Made by a program: the position numbers and the translations under genes. The notes beneath the pieces are model-generated. The model worked only from the letters and a program-made list of their open reading frames with translations. It was not told the origin of the DNA and made no database searches. This document shows positions 17,009 through 25,603 of a stretch of DNA of 64,000 nt, piece after piece; within the stretch, counting starts at the first letter, position 1, and every line of letters starts with the position of its first letter. Source of the stretch: Acidovorax sp. KKS102 (GTDB taxonomy: Bacteria > Pseudomonadota > Gammaproteobacteria > Burkholderiales > Burkholderiaceae_C); NCBI RefSeq assembly GCF_000302535.1, contig NC_018708.1:3100001-3164000 (forward strand). The letters run 5' to 3'.

Positions 17009-17977
17009 GTGAATACGCCCCCGCCCAGCCGCCCTTTCGCCTATCTGTGCCTGGCCCTCAGCATGTCGCTGGTAGGCAGTTATGTGGCGCTCTCCAAACC
17101 GCTCGCGGCCGTGCTGCCCGTGCTCTTGCTGGCCTGGATGCGCTTTGGCATCGGGGGCATCGCCATGCTGCACTGGCTCAAGAAGCCCGCCAACGAGCCG
17201 CCACTGACACCAGAGACGAAACGGCTGCTGTTCCTGGAGTCCTTTCTGGGCAACTTTCTGTTCACCATCTGCATGGTCTACGGCGTGAGCCTGACCGATG
17301 CGGTTTCGGCAGGCGTCACCATGGCGGCCATTCCTGCGGCTGTGGCGTTGATGGGCTGGGCATTTTTGGGCGAGCGGGTGGCGCCCCGCACCTGGATGGC
17401 CGTGCTTTGCGCAGTGGTGGGCATTGCCCTGTTTTCACTATCAAAACCAGAGCACTCAGCGCATATCGAACCAGCGCTTGGAGCCAAAAACACTGCAAAC
17501 CACGCCTGGTGGGGCCAGATGCTGCTGCTGGGGGCCGTGGTTTGCGAGGCCGCCTACACAGTGATCGGCAAGAAGCTCACCGGCAGCCTGGGGCCCAAGC
17601 GCATCACCTCGCTCATCAACCTGTGGGGCTTTGTGCTGACGACGCCGTTTGGCCTGTACCTGGCGCTGGACTTTCCGTTTGCTTCGGTAGGCTGGGGCAC
17701 CTGGGTCTTGCTGCTGTTTTACGCGCTGGCCGCCTGCATGTGGACGGTGTGGCTGTGGATGACCGGGCTCAAGGCCGTTCCCGCAGCGCAGGGCGGCGTC
17801 TTCTCGGTCATGCTGCCGATGAGTGCGGCGATGGTGGGCGTGCTGTTCTTGGGCGAGGCGTTGACGGGCATGCAACTGGTTGCCTTTGCCATCGCCCTGG
17901 CCAGCGTGCTGCTGGCCACCCTGCCCTCGCGCGCAGCACTGCGCGTTGGTCGGGGCGACCGCCCCGACCGATCCTGA
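17009..17977 (+). CDS. EamA/DMT-family transporter
   Basis: About 322 residues from a GTG start (17009); an ATG at 17062 is an alternative. Two EamA repeats of five helices are visible: AYLCLALSMSLVGSYVALS, VLPVLLLAWMRFGIGGIAML, FLGNFLFTICMVYGVSLTDA and WMAVLCAVVGIALFSLSKPE, then after a loop ITSLINLWGFVLTTPFGLYL and AAMVGVLFLGEALTGMQLVA. These inner-membrane proteins export metabolites or amino acids. The substrate is unknown. Confidence 0.9.
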   Translation: MNTPPPSRPFAYLCLALSMSLVGSYVALSKPLAAVLPVLLLAWMRFGIGGIAMLHWLKKPANEPPLTPETKRLLFLESFLGNFLFTICMVYGVSLTDAVSAGVTMAAIPAAVALMGWAFLGERVAPRTWMAVLCAVVGIALFSLSKPEHSAHIEPALGAKNTANHAWWGQMLLLGAVVCEAAYTVIGKKLTGSLGPKRITSLINLWGFVLTTPFGLYLALDFPFASVGWGTWVLLLFYALAACMWTVWLWMTGLKAVPAAQGGVFSVMLPMSAAMVGVLFLGEALTGMQLVAFAIALASVLLATLPSRAALRVGRGDRPDRS

Positions 17978-17992
17978 CCTGCACACCAACCG

Positions 17993-18505
17993 TCAAGTAG
18001 TCAACGCCTGCGCGCTGACCACGATGCCGTCGGCATCGGCATACAGCCAGTCGCCGGGCCGCACCCACACGCCCTGGATCAGCACCGCCACATCGCGCTG
18101 GCCTTCGCCCCGGCGCTCGGTGGGCAGCGGCATCAGCGCCAGCGCCCGGATGCCCACGGCAGCGGCGTTCAGTTCGGCCACGTCGCGCACGCAGCCGTCC
18201 ACCACCAGGCCCGCCCAGCCATTGCGCGCCGCAGCGGCCGCCAGGTTGCCACCCACCAGCGCGCGGCGCAGGGAGCCCCCACCATCCACCACCAGCACGC
18301 GGCCCTCGCCCGGCGACTCCACGGCGGCTTTGACCAGGGAGTTGTCTTCGTGGCATTTGACCGTGGTAACCGGGCCCGCAAACACCGGCTTGCCGCCATA
18401 GCTCTGGAAAACAGGCGGCAAGACGCGGAACGCACCGCTCATATCGGCCTTGTGCACATCGCAGAAATCGCAGGTGGAGAAGGGAGGGTTAGAAGCTGCG
18501 GACAT
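17993..18505 (-). CDS. RraA-like / HMG aldolase family protein
   Basis: 170 residues, start MSAASNPPFSTCDFCDVHKA at ATG 18505. Family features: SYGGKPVFAGPVTTVKCHED, then EGRVLVVDGGGSLRRALVGG, and AARNGWAGLVVDGCVRDVAE, which contains the G-x(20)-R-D metal-site pattern of the RraA/4-hydroxy-4-methyl-2-oxoglutarate aldolase family. Members either inhibit RNase E or cleave HMG/oxaloacetate-type substrates; retention of the metal-site R-D favours aldolase activity. Its 3' end converges on the transporter gene. Confidence 0.85.
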   Translation of the reverse strand: MSAASNPPFSTCDFCDVHKADMSGAFRVLPPVFQSYGGKPVFAGPVTTVKCHEDNSLVKAAVESPGEGRVLVVDGGGSLRRALVGGNLAAAAARNGWAGLVVDGCVRDVAELNAAAVGIRALALMPLPTERRGEGQRDVAVLIQGVWVRPGDWLYADADGIVVSAQALTT

Positions 18506-18812
18506 AGGGACAAAATCTTTCAAAGAGTGGGTCAGTGAAACGGGCCAAGCCAAGATTGTCGGCGCAATACAAGCCCTGACAGCCACGGCTCCACGCAGGC
18601 ATAGGCCAGGCCACCCAGCCATGGGCTTTTGTCAAGGCTGGCGCGGCCCTGCGGCGAATTGCTGCACGCTGCGCGGCGCCACCGCTACAAATCGAGGCAA
18701 AAAAAGCCGTTTCTCCCTTGGAAACGCGTTTTTTTCCCATTAGCATCGGCCTGCCAGTGGGAAAGCGTCGTTTTCGCTGGTAAAAATTTATTCCCAACAA
18801 GGACAACCCAAC
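18506..18812. other. Divergent intergenic region, rraA-like / SWIB gene
   Basis: No gene is visible in these ~300 bases. It should hold promoters for both flanking genes. One inverted repeat (TTTCCCA at 18733-18739 and TGGGAAA at 18758-18764) lies upstream of the SWIB gene, within a T-rich tract. Confidence 0.4.
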
Positions 18813-19133
18813 ATGGCAACTGCAAAAAAAGCTCCGGCAACCACAGCCCCAGCAGCCAAGAAGGCCGCTGCACCCGCCAAGAAGCGGACCCCCAACGCCG
18901 CATTCATGAAGGCGCTCACGCCCAGCCCCGCGCTGGCCGCTGTGGTGGGCTCGGCACCTCTGCCGCGCACGGAGATCATCAGCAAGCTGTGGGTCTACAT
19001 CAAGGCCAACAACCTGCAGGACGCCACCAACAAGCGCAACATCAACGCCGACGCCAAGCTCAAGGAGCTGTTCGGCAAGCCCCAAGTCTCCATGTTTGAA
19101 CTGGCTGGCCTGATCGGCAAGCACGTCAAGTAA
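18813..19133 (+). CDS. SWIB/MDM2 domain protein
   Basis: 106 residues. The N-terminal 30 residues are an Ala/Lys/Pro-rich tail (MATAKKAPATTAPAAKKAAA) like bacterial histone-H1-like tails. The rest is a single SWIB domain (SAPLPRTEIISKLWVYIKAN, then NLQDATNKRNINADAKLKEL and QVSMFELAGLIGKHVK). Bacterial SWIB proteins are probably chromatin- or topoisomerase-associated DNA binders; the function here is not established. It is a single gene with a strong terminator. Confidence 0.93.
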   Translation: MATAKKAPATTAPAAKKAAAPAKKRTPNAAFMKALTPSPALAAVVGSAPLPRTEIISKLWVYIKANNLQDATNKRNINADAKLKELFGKPQVSMFELAGLIGKHVK

Positions 19134-19171
19134 GCCCTGGCGCTTTGCGACCTGTGTCGCACCCGTAAAAG

Positions 19172-19193
19172 AACCGGCTCTGCCGGTTTTTTT
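19172..19193 (+). terminator. Terminator of SWIB gene
   Basis: AACCGGC-tct-GCCGGTT followed by a seven-T run, ~40 bases after the SWIB stop codon. Confidence 0.9.
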
Positions 19194-19234
19194 ACGTCCC
19201 TACCCTGTCGAAGTGTGGCGCGCTCGCATCAATG

Positions 19235-19257
19235 CAAATGAGAATGACCCGCATTTG
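19235..19257 (+). promoter_or_regulatory. Fur-box-like operator before TonB receptor
   Basis: CAAATGAGAATGACC then CGCATTTG: CAAATG/CATTTG arms with a GAGAATGA core resemble the Fur 7-1-7 box, 114 bases upstream of the TTG start of the receptor gene. Confidence 0.75.
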
Positions 19258-19370
19258 ATGTAACATAAAGCTGCACGACGACGCACAGCCATGTTGATCT
19301 AGCCACTGCCTCTCGCCTGCTCTTGGTGCCCCTGCGCGCCACCTGCACACCCCTATTGACGGAGGCCCTC

Positions 19371-21626
19371 TTGGCTAAATCTCGCGCCCAGCGCCGCAGC
19401 GGCATGCTGCGTTCTTCTCCCGCATTTGTTGTTTCTCCCGCTGCTGCGCCCTCGCAAGCCGCATCGTCCGACAAGGCCCTGCTGCCGCTGGGCGCGCTGA
19501 TGCTGGCCGCCTCGATGGGCGCCATGGCGCAGACCAGCACGCCAGAAACCACCTTGTCCACCGTGACAGTAAAGGAAACTGCCGAAATCCAGGGCAAGGA
19601 CACCCTGCTCATCAAGAAGACCACCGTGGGCAAGGGTAAGCAGGACATCAAGGACATCCCACAGTCCGTGACGGTGTTCACCGAAAAGCTGATGAACGAC
19701 CGCAACCAGGACGACTTCCGCGAAGTGCTGCGCACCACAGCGGGCGTGACCTTCCAGTCCGGCGAGACCGGTGAAGAAGATGTGCGCCTGCGTGGCTTCT
19801 CGCTGGGCCTGGCAGGCGACATCTACGTGGATGGCATGAAGGACGCCCCGCTGATCGAGCGCGACACCTTCAACAACGACCGCATCGAGGTGCTCAAGGG
19901 CTCGGCCTCCATGCTGTTTGGCAAGGGCTCGACCGGCGGTGTGGTCAACCAGGTCAACAAGTACCCGCTGCTGATCGACCAGCACGAAGCCGGTTACACG
20001 CTGGGCACCGGCAAGTACCACCGCGCCACGGGCGACTTCAACTGGGTGACGGGCGAGAACGCGGCCTTCCGCCTGAACGCCATGGTGCAGGAGTATGACA
20101 ACTACGGCGCCAAGCAGGACAAGCGCGGCATTGCGCCCACGTTTGCCTGGGGCATCGGCACGCGCGACGAGTTCTCCGTCGGGCTGTACTACCTCGAATC
20201 CAAGGGCCGCCCGCTCTACAACCACCCCTGGCGCCTCTCGGCTGACGGCAAGATCAACATGCCGCTGGAAGCGGGCAAGTACTACGGCCTGGCCAGTGAC
20301 CACAACGACACCACCTCGCAATACGTCACGCTGGGCCACATCCACCGCTTTGACGACAACGGCGAGCTGACCACGCGCCTGCGCTACGGCAAGTACGAGC
20401 GCGACCTGCTGGCCAGCACCATCGGCTTCCAGAACAGCGCCATCACGCTCGACCAGATCAACAGCAGCACCGTGCTGACCCGTGGCTCCAAGGGCCGCGT
20501 GGGCGAAAGCAACGTGCTGCAAGTGCAGAGCGACTACAACAACACCTACACCTGGGGTGGCAAGAAGCACGCGGTGCTGACCGGCGTGGACTATTACGAC
20601 GACGACGCCAAGCGCAACCAGAACTACGCCAACACCACCACACGCCCCACCACCACCGTGGGCACACCCAACGATGGCGCCTGGGTGGCCGACGGCCGTG
20701 CGCCGGTGCAGTGGAACACCTTCACATCGCGCAACCTAGGCCTGTACTTCCAGGACACGGTGTCGCTGACCGACACACTCAAGCTCGTGGGCGGTCTGCG
20801 CTACGACAACTTCCGCGCCTCGTACCGCAATGCCGCAGGCAACCTGAGCAACTCGCGCTCCGACAGCCTGTTCAGCCCCCGCATGGGCTTGATCTTCCAG
20901 CCTGACGAGCTGACCTCGTACTACGTGTCGTACGGCACTTCGTACAACACCTCGGGCGACACCTACCAGTTTGGCAACCCCGGTGCCACCACGGCGCGCA
21001 CGGCCAACACCGACCCGGAAAAGAGCCGCAACATCGAAGTCGGCGGCAAGTTCGAGCTGTTCGAGCGCCGCGCCCTGCTGGGTGTGGCCGCCTTCTACAG
21101 CCAGAAGTACAACGAGCGCAACACCGACCCCGACACCGCTGCTGCGCAGGAACTGCTCTCGGGCAAGCGCCACGCCACCGGCATGGAGTTCAACCTGGCC
21201 GGCCGCCTGACACCGAAGTGGGAGCTGTTCTTCAACCACACCTGGATCCCATCGGCCAAGATCGACAAGAGCAACGTGGTGCTGGCCTCCAACGGCGGCG
21301 GTGCGCAGGTGCAGGGCGACCGCCCCGGCCTCACGCCCAAGCACAGCGGCAGCGTGTGGAGCACCTACGCCGTCACTTCCAAGCTGCGTGTGGGCGCTGG
21401 CCTGACGTACCGCGCCAAGCAGAACCCCGAGGGCTCGCGCGCCGTGTACGCCAGCGGCTTTGCGGTGGTGGACGCCATGGCCGAGTACGCGTTTGACGAC
21501 AAGACCTCGCTGAAGCTGAACGTGAGCAACCTGTTCGACCGCACGTATGCCGAAGGCCTGTACCGCGGCTTCTACACGCCCGGCGCGCCCCGCGCTGTGC
21601 AGCTGACGCTGAAGACACGCTTCTGA
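19371..21626 (+). CDS. TonB-dependent siderophore receptor
   Basis: 751 residues if started at TTG 19371, which follows GGAGG by five bases; upstream in-frame starts lack such a site. The N-terminal leader has a hydrophobic stretch ending ALMLAASMGAMAQ. The plug domain (KQDIKDIPQSVTVFTEKLMN, then VRLRGFSLGLAGDIYVDGMK and RIEVLKGSASMLFGKGSTGG) and a 22-strand barrel ending in GAPRAVQLTLKTRF with terminal Phe follow. It imports ferric siderophores across the outer membrane using TonB-ExbB-ExbD. A Fur box precedes it and a PKHD hydroxylase gene follows, a pairing typical of PiuA/PiuC and fhuE-like loci. Confidence 0.93.
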   Translation: MAKSRAQRRSGMLRSSPAFVVSPAAAPSQAASSDKALLPLGALMLAASMGAMAQTSTPETTLSTVTVKETAEIQGKDTLLIKKTTVGKGKQDIKDIPQSVTVFTEKLMNDRNQDDFREVLRTTAGVTFQSGETGEEDVRLRGFSLGLAGDIYVDGMKDAPLIERDTFNNDRIEVLKGSASMLFGKGSTGGVVNQVNKYPLLIDQHEAGYTLGTGKYHRATGDFNWVTGENAAFRLNAMVQEYDNYGAKQDKRGIAPTFAWGIGTRDEFSVGLYYLESKGRPLYNHPWRLSADGKINMPLEAGKYYGLASDHNDTTSQYVTLGHIHRFDDNGELTTRLRYGKYERDLLASTIGFQNSAITLDQINSSTVLTRGSKGRVGESNVLQVQSDYNNTYTWGGKKHAVLTGVDYYDDDAKRNQNYANTTTRPTTTVGTPNDGAWVADGRAPVQWNTFTSRNLGLYFQDTVSLTDTLKLVGGLRYDNFRASYRNAAGNLSNSRSDSLFSPRMGLIFQPDELTSYYVSYGTSYNTSGDTYQFGNPGATTARTANTDPEKSRNIEVGGKFELFERRALLGVAAFYSQKYNERNTDPDTAAAQELLSGKRHATGMEFNLAGRLTPKWELFFNHTWIPSAKIDKSNVVLASNGGGAQVQGDRPGLTPKHSGSVWSTYAVTSKLRVGAGLTYRAKQNPEGSRAVYASGFAVVDAMAEYAFDDKTSLKLNVSNLFDRTYAEGLYRGFYTPGAPRAVQLTLKTRF

Positions 21627-21650
21627 CGCACCTCTGAAGTCCCTCGAATG

Positions 21651-21682
21651 AACCGGCCCCGGCACCACCCGGGGCCGGTTCA
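21651..21682. repeat. Perfect 13-bp GC hairpin between receptor and hydroxylase genes
   Basis: GAACCGGCCCCGG (21651-21663) pairs exactly with CCGGGGCCGGTTC (21670-21682). No T run follows. It ends 10 bases before the next ATG and could limit read-through or shape translation of the downstream gene. Confidence 0.7.
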
Positions 21683-21692
21683 CAATGGCTCC

Positions 21693-22385
21693 ATGTTCCT
21701 GCACATCCAAGACGTTCTCACCGCCGACGAGGTCGCGTTCTTCCGGCAAAAGCTCTGGGCAGCCGACGCCCCCTGGGTGGACGGCGCCCGCAGCGCGGGC
21801 GGCCAGGCGGTGCACCAGAAAAACAACCTGCAGCTGGCACAAGCCAGCGAGCTGTCTGCCCAGCTCCAGGGTTTGGTCAAGGCCGCGTTGAATCGCAACG
21901 CCCTCTTCTTTTCGGCGGCTCTGCCGCGCCGCATCTACAACCCGCTGTTCAACAAGTACGGAGACGGCGCCAACTTCTATGGCAACCACGTGGACAGCGC
22001 CGTCATGCACTCCCGCGCCGACAACTGCTGGGTGCGCAGCGACCTGTCGTGCACGCTGTTCCTCACCCCGCCCGAGGACTATGACGGCGGCGAACTGGTG
22101 ATTGCAGAAGCCCTGGGCGAGAAGCGCATCAAGCTGCCTGCGGGCAACATGATCCTGTACCCCAGCAGCACCGTGCACCAGGTCGCACCGGTCACGCGCG
22201 GCCACCGCGTGAGCAGCTTCTTCTGGGTGGAGAGCATGGTGCGCGGACTGGAACAGCGCCAGTTGCTGTTCGACATGGACATGGCCCTGCTCAAGCTGCG
22301 CCAGACCCACGGCGACACCGACCCGTCGGCCATCGCGCTGTCGGGCACGTACCACAACCTGCTGCGCATGTGGGCCGATGTGTGA
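21693..22385 (+). CDS. PKHD-type Fe(II)/2-oxoglutarate hydroxylase (PiuC/YbiX-like)
   Basis: 230 residues, start MFLHIQDVLTADEVAFFRQK. The iron site is visible: NFYGNHVDSAVMHS (H-x-D) and VHQVAPVTRGHRVSSFFWVE, with distal His and the 2-oxoglutarate-binding Arg. PKHD hydroxylases sit with siderophore receptors in many proteobacteria. A role in modifying a siderophore or its iron complex is inferred from that context. It lies 67 bases after the receptor gene, probably co-transcribed despite the hairpin between them. Confidence 0.9.
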   Translation: MFLHIQDVLTADEVAFFRQKLWAADAPWVDGARSAGGQAVHQKNNLQLAQASELSAQLQGLVKAALNRNALFFSAALPRRIYNPLFNKYGDGANFYGNHVDSAVMHSRADNCWVRSDLSCTLFLTPPEDYDGGELVIAEALGEKRIKLPAGNMILYPSSTVHQVAPVTRGHRVSSFFWVESMVRGLEQRQLLFDMDMALLKLRQTHGDTDPSAIALSGTYHNLLRMWADV

Positions 22386-22455
22386 GACACCTCAAACGCC
22401 CAACCCCACGGCAGCGAGCGGGGATATGAGACACCCCGCTAAACTATTATTTTGA

Positions 22456-22497
22456 TAGCACCCAGCGCATGATCCACTAGCGCTTGGTGCTATTTTT
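22456..22497 (+). repeat. Interspersed palindromic repeat with terminator-like tail
   Basis: TAGCACCCAGCGC (22456-22468) pairs with GCGCTTGGTGCTA (22480-22492) with one mismatch, followed by TTTTTGTTT. It is the best-paired copy of an AGCGC/GATAGC-armed intergenic repeat also seen near 26688 and 34950. It probably ends the PKHD transcript. Confidence 0.65.
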
Positions 22498-22503
22498 GTT
22501 TGT

Positions 22504-23646
22504 ATGACCCAAATTCCTGCACGCCACACCATCCCCCCGGGCCTGGTCACCCTGGCCGACCACGAGCAGCACGCGCGCACGCAGCTGGACGACAACGCCT
22601 GGGCGTACTTCAGCGGCGGCGCGGCCGACGAGATCAGCCTGCGCGCCAACCGCAGCGGCTGGGACGCCCTGCCCCTGTGGCCCCGCGTGCTGCGGCCGCT
22701 GGCGGGTGGGCACACCCGCGTGCCTCTGCTGGGCCGCACGCTGGCGCACCCCATTCTGCTCGCCCCCGTGGCCTTCCAGCGCCTGGCGCACCCCGATGGC
22801 GAACTGGCCCTGGCCTACGCCGCAGCAGCGCTGGGCGCGGGCGTGGTGCTCAGCACCCAAGCCAGCGTGTCGCTGGAGAGCGTGGCCCAGGCCGTGCTGC
22901 CCGACCCGGGGCGCGGCCCGCTGTGGTTTCAGCTGTACCTGCAGCCGGACCGGGGCTTCACCCAGGCGCTGGTGCAGCGTGCCGAAGCCGCCGGCTACGA
23001 AGCCCTGGTGCTCACGGTGGACGCCCCCACCAGCGGCGTGCGCGACCGGGAGCGGCGCGCGGGCTTTCGGCTGCCGCCCGGCGTGGGCCCGGTCAACCTG
23101 ACGGGCCTACAGGTCCCCGCCCCTTCCGCATTGAGCCCCGGCCAGAGCACCTTGTTCGACGGACTGCTGCACCATGCCCCCACCTGGGACGACATCGCGT
23201 GGCTGCAGTCCATCACCCGGCTGCCGGTGCTGCTCAAGGGCGTGCTGCACCCCGCCGACGCGCGCCAGGCCGTGTCGGTGGGCGCGGCGGGCCTCATCGT
23301 GTCCAACCACGGCGGGCGCACGCTCGACACGGCCCCCGCCACCGTCACCGCCCTGCCCCGTGTGGTGCAGGCCGTGGGCGGCGCGGTACCGGTGCTGGTG
23401 GATGGCGGCATCCGGCGCGGCACCGACGTGCTCAAGGCCATGGCACTGGGCGCATCGGCCGTGCTGGTGGGCCGCCCTGCCGTTTGGGGCCTGGCCAATG
23501 CGGGGGCGGCGGGCGTGGCCCATGTGCTGCGCCTGCTGCGCGACGAACTGGAGGTCGCCATGGCACTGACCGGCTGCGCCACCCTGACAGAGGCCACGCC
23601 TGCACTGCTGGAGGGGCAGGACGGAGCCCCATCGGGCAGAGACTGA
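22504..23646 (+). CDS. FMN-dependent alpha-hydroxy-acid oxidizing enzyme
   Basis: 380 residues. FMN-dependent alpha-hydroxy-acid dehydrogenase family, TIM barrel. It has the FSGGAADEISLRANRSGWDA start, PVAFQRLAHPDGELALAYAA, and the active-site signature LIVSNHGGRTLDTAPATVTA (catalytic His and following Arg), then VPVLVDGGIRRGTDVLKAMA and VLVGRPAVWGLANAGAAGVA for phosphate binding. It oxidises a 2-hydroxy acid such as L-lactate or mandelate; the substrate is not determinable here. Ribosome site and spacing from the preceding repeat are short. Confidence 0.9.
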   Translation: MTQIPARHTIPPGLVTLADHEQHARTQLDDNAWAYFSGGAADEISLRANRSGWDALPLWPRVLRPLAGGHTRVPLLGRTLAHPILLAPVAFQRLAHPDGELALAYAAAALGAGVVLSTQASVSLESVAQAVLPDPGRGPLWFQLYLQPDRGFTQALVQRAEAAGYEALVLTVDAPTSGVRDRERRAGFRLPPGVGPVNLTGLQVPAPSALSPGQSTLFDGLLHHAPTWDDIAWLQSITRLPVLLKGVLHPADARQAVSVGAAGLIVSNHGGRTLDTAPATVTALPRVVQAVGGAVPVLVDGGIRRGTDVLKAMALGASAVLVGRPAVWGLANAGAAGVAHVLRLLRDELEVAMALTGCATLTEATPALLEGQDGAPSGRD

Positions 23647-23715
23647 GCTCGGGGTATCAGTAACCTGCCAGAGGCAGGTGTCACCTTCCCCCTGTCGGCA
23701 GGAATGATTTATTGC

Positions 23716-23736
23716 AAATGCGATAGATTCGTATTT
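23716..23736 (+). promoter_or_regulatory. Fur-box-like operator before bfd
   Basis: AAATGCGATAGATTCGTATT(T) is close to the AAATGCGA-N-TTCGCATTT form of Fur boxes, 47-67 bases upstream of the bfd start. Confidence 0.8.
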
Positions 23737-23782
23737 ATAATCTCAATCATCCTTTTAACAGCCAGCCACACTGCCTGCCGCC

Positions 23783-24055
23783 ATGATCGTCTGTGTTTGC
23801 CGCCGGGTTTCGGACCGTGAGATTGCCCGCCATGCCCGTGCCGGCATGAGCTTCGATGAGATCCAGTTCGAACTGGGCGTGGCCACCCAATGCGGATGCT
23901 GCGAAAGTTGCGCCCGCGACGTGGTGGCGCAGTGCAGTGCTTCGCAACCGGTAGCCGCCTTGCGCAACGACGCGGCACCGCAGGCGATCCAGCTTGCCAG
24001 CTCCATTCTGGAAAGCAAGTCATGGAACTCCTCTCAACCCTCGCAGGCAGCCTGA
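23783..24055 (+). CDS. bfd: Bacterioferritin-associated ferredoxin-like [2Fe-2S] protein
   Basis: 90 residues. MIVCVCRRVSDREIARHARA provides C-x-C, and TQCGCCESCARDVVAQCSAS provides C-x2-C spacing, giving the Bfd/BFD-like [2Fe-2S] site. In other bacteria Bfd docks on bacterioferritin and reduces stored ferric iron for release. The C-terminal extension (~65-90) is longer than in E. coli Bfd (64 residues). It is Fur-type regulated by the upstream box and heads the bfd-microORF-tonB-exbB-exbD block. Confidence 0.9.
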   Translation: MIVCVCRRVSDREIARHARAGMSFDEIQFELGVATQCGCCESCARDVVAQCSASQPVAALRNDAAPQAIQLASSILESKSWNSSQPSQAA

Positions 24056-24096
24056 TTCTGGTCGCAGGATCGGCCTGGTGGATCTTTCGCAAATAA
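24022..24096 (+). CDS. 24-residue single-pass membrane micro-ORF
   Basis: ATG at 24022, preceded by GGAAAG, starts inside the 3' end of bfd in another frame. The peptide (MELLSTLAGSLILVAGSAWW then IFRK) is one hydrophobic helix with an aromatic belt and a basic end, typical of small inner-membrane proteins. It ends 63 bases before tonB. It could be a translation-coupling device or a small membrane partner of the TonB system. No database comparison was possible. Confidence 0.5.
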   Translation: MELLSTLAGSLILVAGSAWWIFRK

Positions 24097-24159
24097 TCCG
24101 GGTTTACCCGGCAACGTCGGCTCTATGCTCTGGGTCGGCGCTGCCTTTCCTTTCGTTTT

Positions 24160-24858
24160 ATGTCTCACCCTGATCGTTTCGCCCCCCCTGGCGGTGTGAG
24201 CCGCAATGCCGTGATCGTCGGCTCCGTGGTGGCGCTGCATGTGGCGGGCATCTGGGCACTGCAATCCGGCCTGGTGCGCAAGGCGGCCGAGGTGATCGTG
24301 CCGGCCGAACTGCTCAGCGAATTCATCGCACCGCCCGCCCCGCCCAAGGTCACCCCACCGCCACCGGCCCCTCCTCCACCGCCCAAGCCCGCCCCCAAGG
24401 CCGCGCCGCGCCCGGCCCCGATGCCGGTGGCGATTGCCGACCCCACGCCAGCGCCCAATGCCCCCACCGGCATCACCACGCCCCAGCCGCCCGCACCGCC
24501 CATCGAGGCCCCTGTGGCGCCCCCGGCCCCCGCGCCTGCGCCACCGGCACCACCCGCACCACCCGCACCGCCCAAGATCGAGCTGCCGTCCAGCGACGCG
24601 GCCTACCTCAACAACCCCAAGCCCAGCTACCCCGCCATCAGCAAACGCATGGGCGAGCAAGGCAAGGTGGTGCTCAGGGTGCTCATCGGCACCGACGGCG
24701 TGCCGCAGAAGGTCGAGGTCAACAAGTCCAGCGGCTTTGACCGGCTGGACCGCCAGGCCCAGGACGCCGTGATGCGCTGGCGCTTTGTACCCGGCAAACG
24801 CAACGGCGTGCCCGAGGCCATGTGGAACCTCGTCCCCGTCAACTTTGTTCTCGAATAA
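24160..24858 (+). CDS. tonB: TonB energy transducer
   Basis: 232 residues. The N-terminal membrane anchor (AVIVGSVVALHVAGIWALQS, ~17-36) is followed by a Pro/Ala/Lys-rich periplasmic spacer (~60-140) and the C-terminal TonB domain (YLNNPKPSYPAISKRMGEQG, then KVVLRVLIGTDGVPQKVEVN and AVMRWRFVPGKRNG). It couples the proton-driven ExbB-ExbD motor to outer-membrane receptors. It precedes exbB by 25 bases. Confidence 0.95.
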   Translation: MSHPDRFAPPGGVSRNAVIVGSVVALHVAGIWALQSGLVRKAAEVIVPAELLSEFIAPPAPPKVTPPPPAPPPPPKPAPKAAPRPAPMPVAIADPTPAPNAPTGITTPQPPAPPIEAPVAPPAPAPAPPAPPAPPAPPKIELPSSDAAYLNNPKPSYPAISKRMGEQGKVVLRVLIGTDGVPQKVEVNKSSGFDRLDRQAQDAVMRWRFVPGKRNGVPEAMWNLVPVNFVLE

Positions 24859-24883
24859 ACCAATCACCGCTCAGGGAGTTTTC

Positions 24884-25600
24884 ATGGAATCGCAATTCGG
24901 CATCGCCAACGTCTGGATCCAGGGTGACTTTGTCACCCGCGCCGTCGCCATCCTGCTGCTGGCCATGTCGCTGGCCTCGTGGATCGTCATCCTCATCAAG
25001 GCGCTGGACATCATCAAGTTCAAGAAACACGCCCGCGCCGCCCAGGACTTCTGGCACAGCGAAGACTTTGCCGCTGGCCTGACCAAGCTGGGCGCCGACC
25101 CGACCAACCCCTTCCGCCACCTGGCGCTGGAAGGCCGTGAAGCCACCGCCCACCACCGCAACACCAAGGCCCATCTGCACGACAGCCTGGACGTGAGCGA
25201 CTGGGTGACCCGCTGCCTGCGCAACTGCATCGACGAGTTCACTGCCCGCCTGTCCTCGGGCCTGGCCATCCTGGCGTCGGTGGGCTCCACTGCCCCGTTC
25301 ATTGGCCTGTTCGGCACCGTGTGGGGCATCTACCATGCGCTGCTGGCCATCGGCACATCGGGCCAGTCCACCATCGACAAGGTGGCCGGCCCCATCGGCG
25401 AGGCGCTGATCATGACCGCCCTGGGTTTGGCCGTGGCCATCCCGGCGGTGCTGGGCTACAACGCGCTGGTGCGCGGCAACAAGTCCATCCTGAACGGTCT
25501 GAACAGCTTTGCCCATGACCTGCACGCCTACTTTGTGACCGGTGCCCGCGTGAACGCTGGCGAGCCCGGCAAGGTGCTGCCCATGAAGAAAGGCAGCTAA
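24884..25600 (+). CDS. exbB: ExbB proton channel of the TonB system
   Basis: 238 residues, start MESQFGIANVWIQGDFVTRA after GGGAG. MotA/TolQ/ExbB family: TM1 (AVAILLLAMSLASWIVILIK), a cytoplasmic loop, then TM2 (LAILASVGSTAPFIGLFGTV) and TM3 (GEALIMTALGLAVAIPAVLG) lining the ion path. With ExbD it uses the proton gradient to energise TonB. It lies 3 bases before exbD. Confidence 0.95.
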   Translation: MESQFGIANVWIQGDFVTRAVAILLLAMSLASWIVILIKALDIIKFKKHARAAQDFWHSEDFAAGLTKLGADPTNPFRHLALEGREATAHHRNTKAHLHDSLDVSDWVTRCLRNCIDEFTARLSSGLAILASVGSTAPFIGLFGTVWGIYHALLAIGTSGQSTIDKVAGPIGEALIMTALGLAVAIPAVLGYNALVRGNKSILNGLNSFAHDLHAYFVTGARVNAGEPGKVLPMKKGS

Positions 25601-25603
25601 GCC

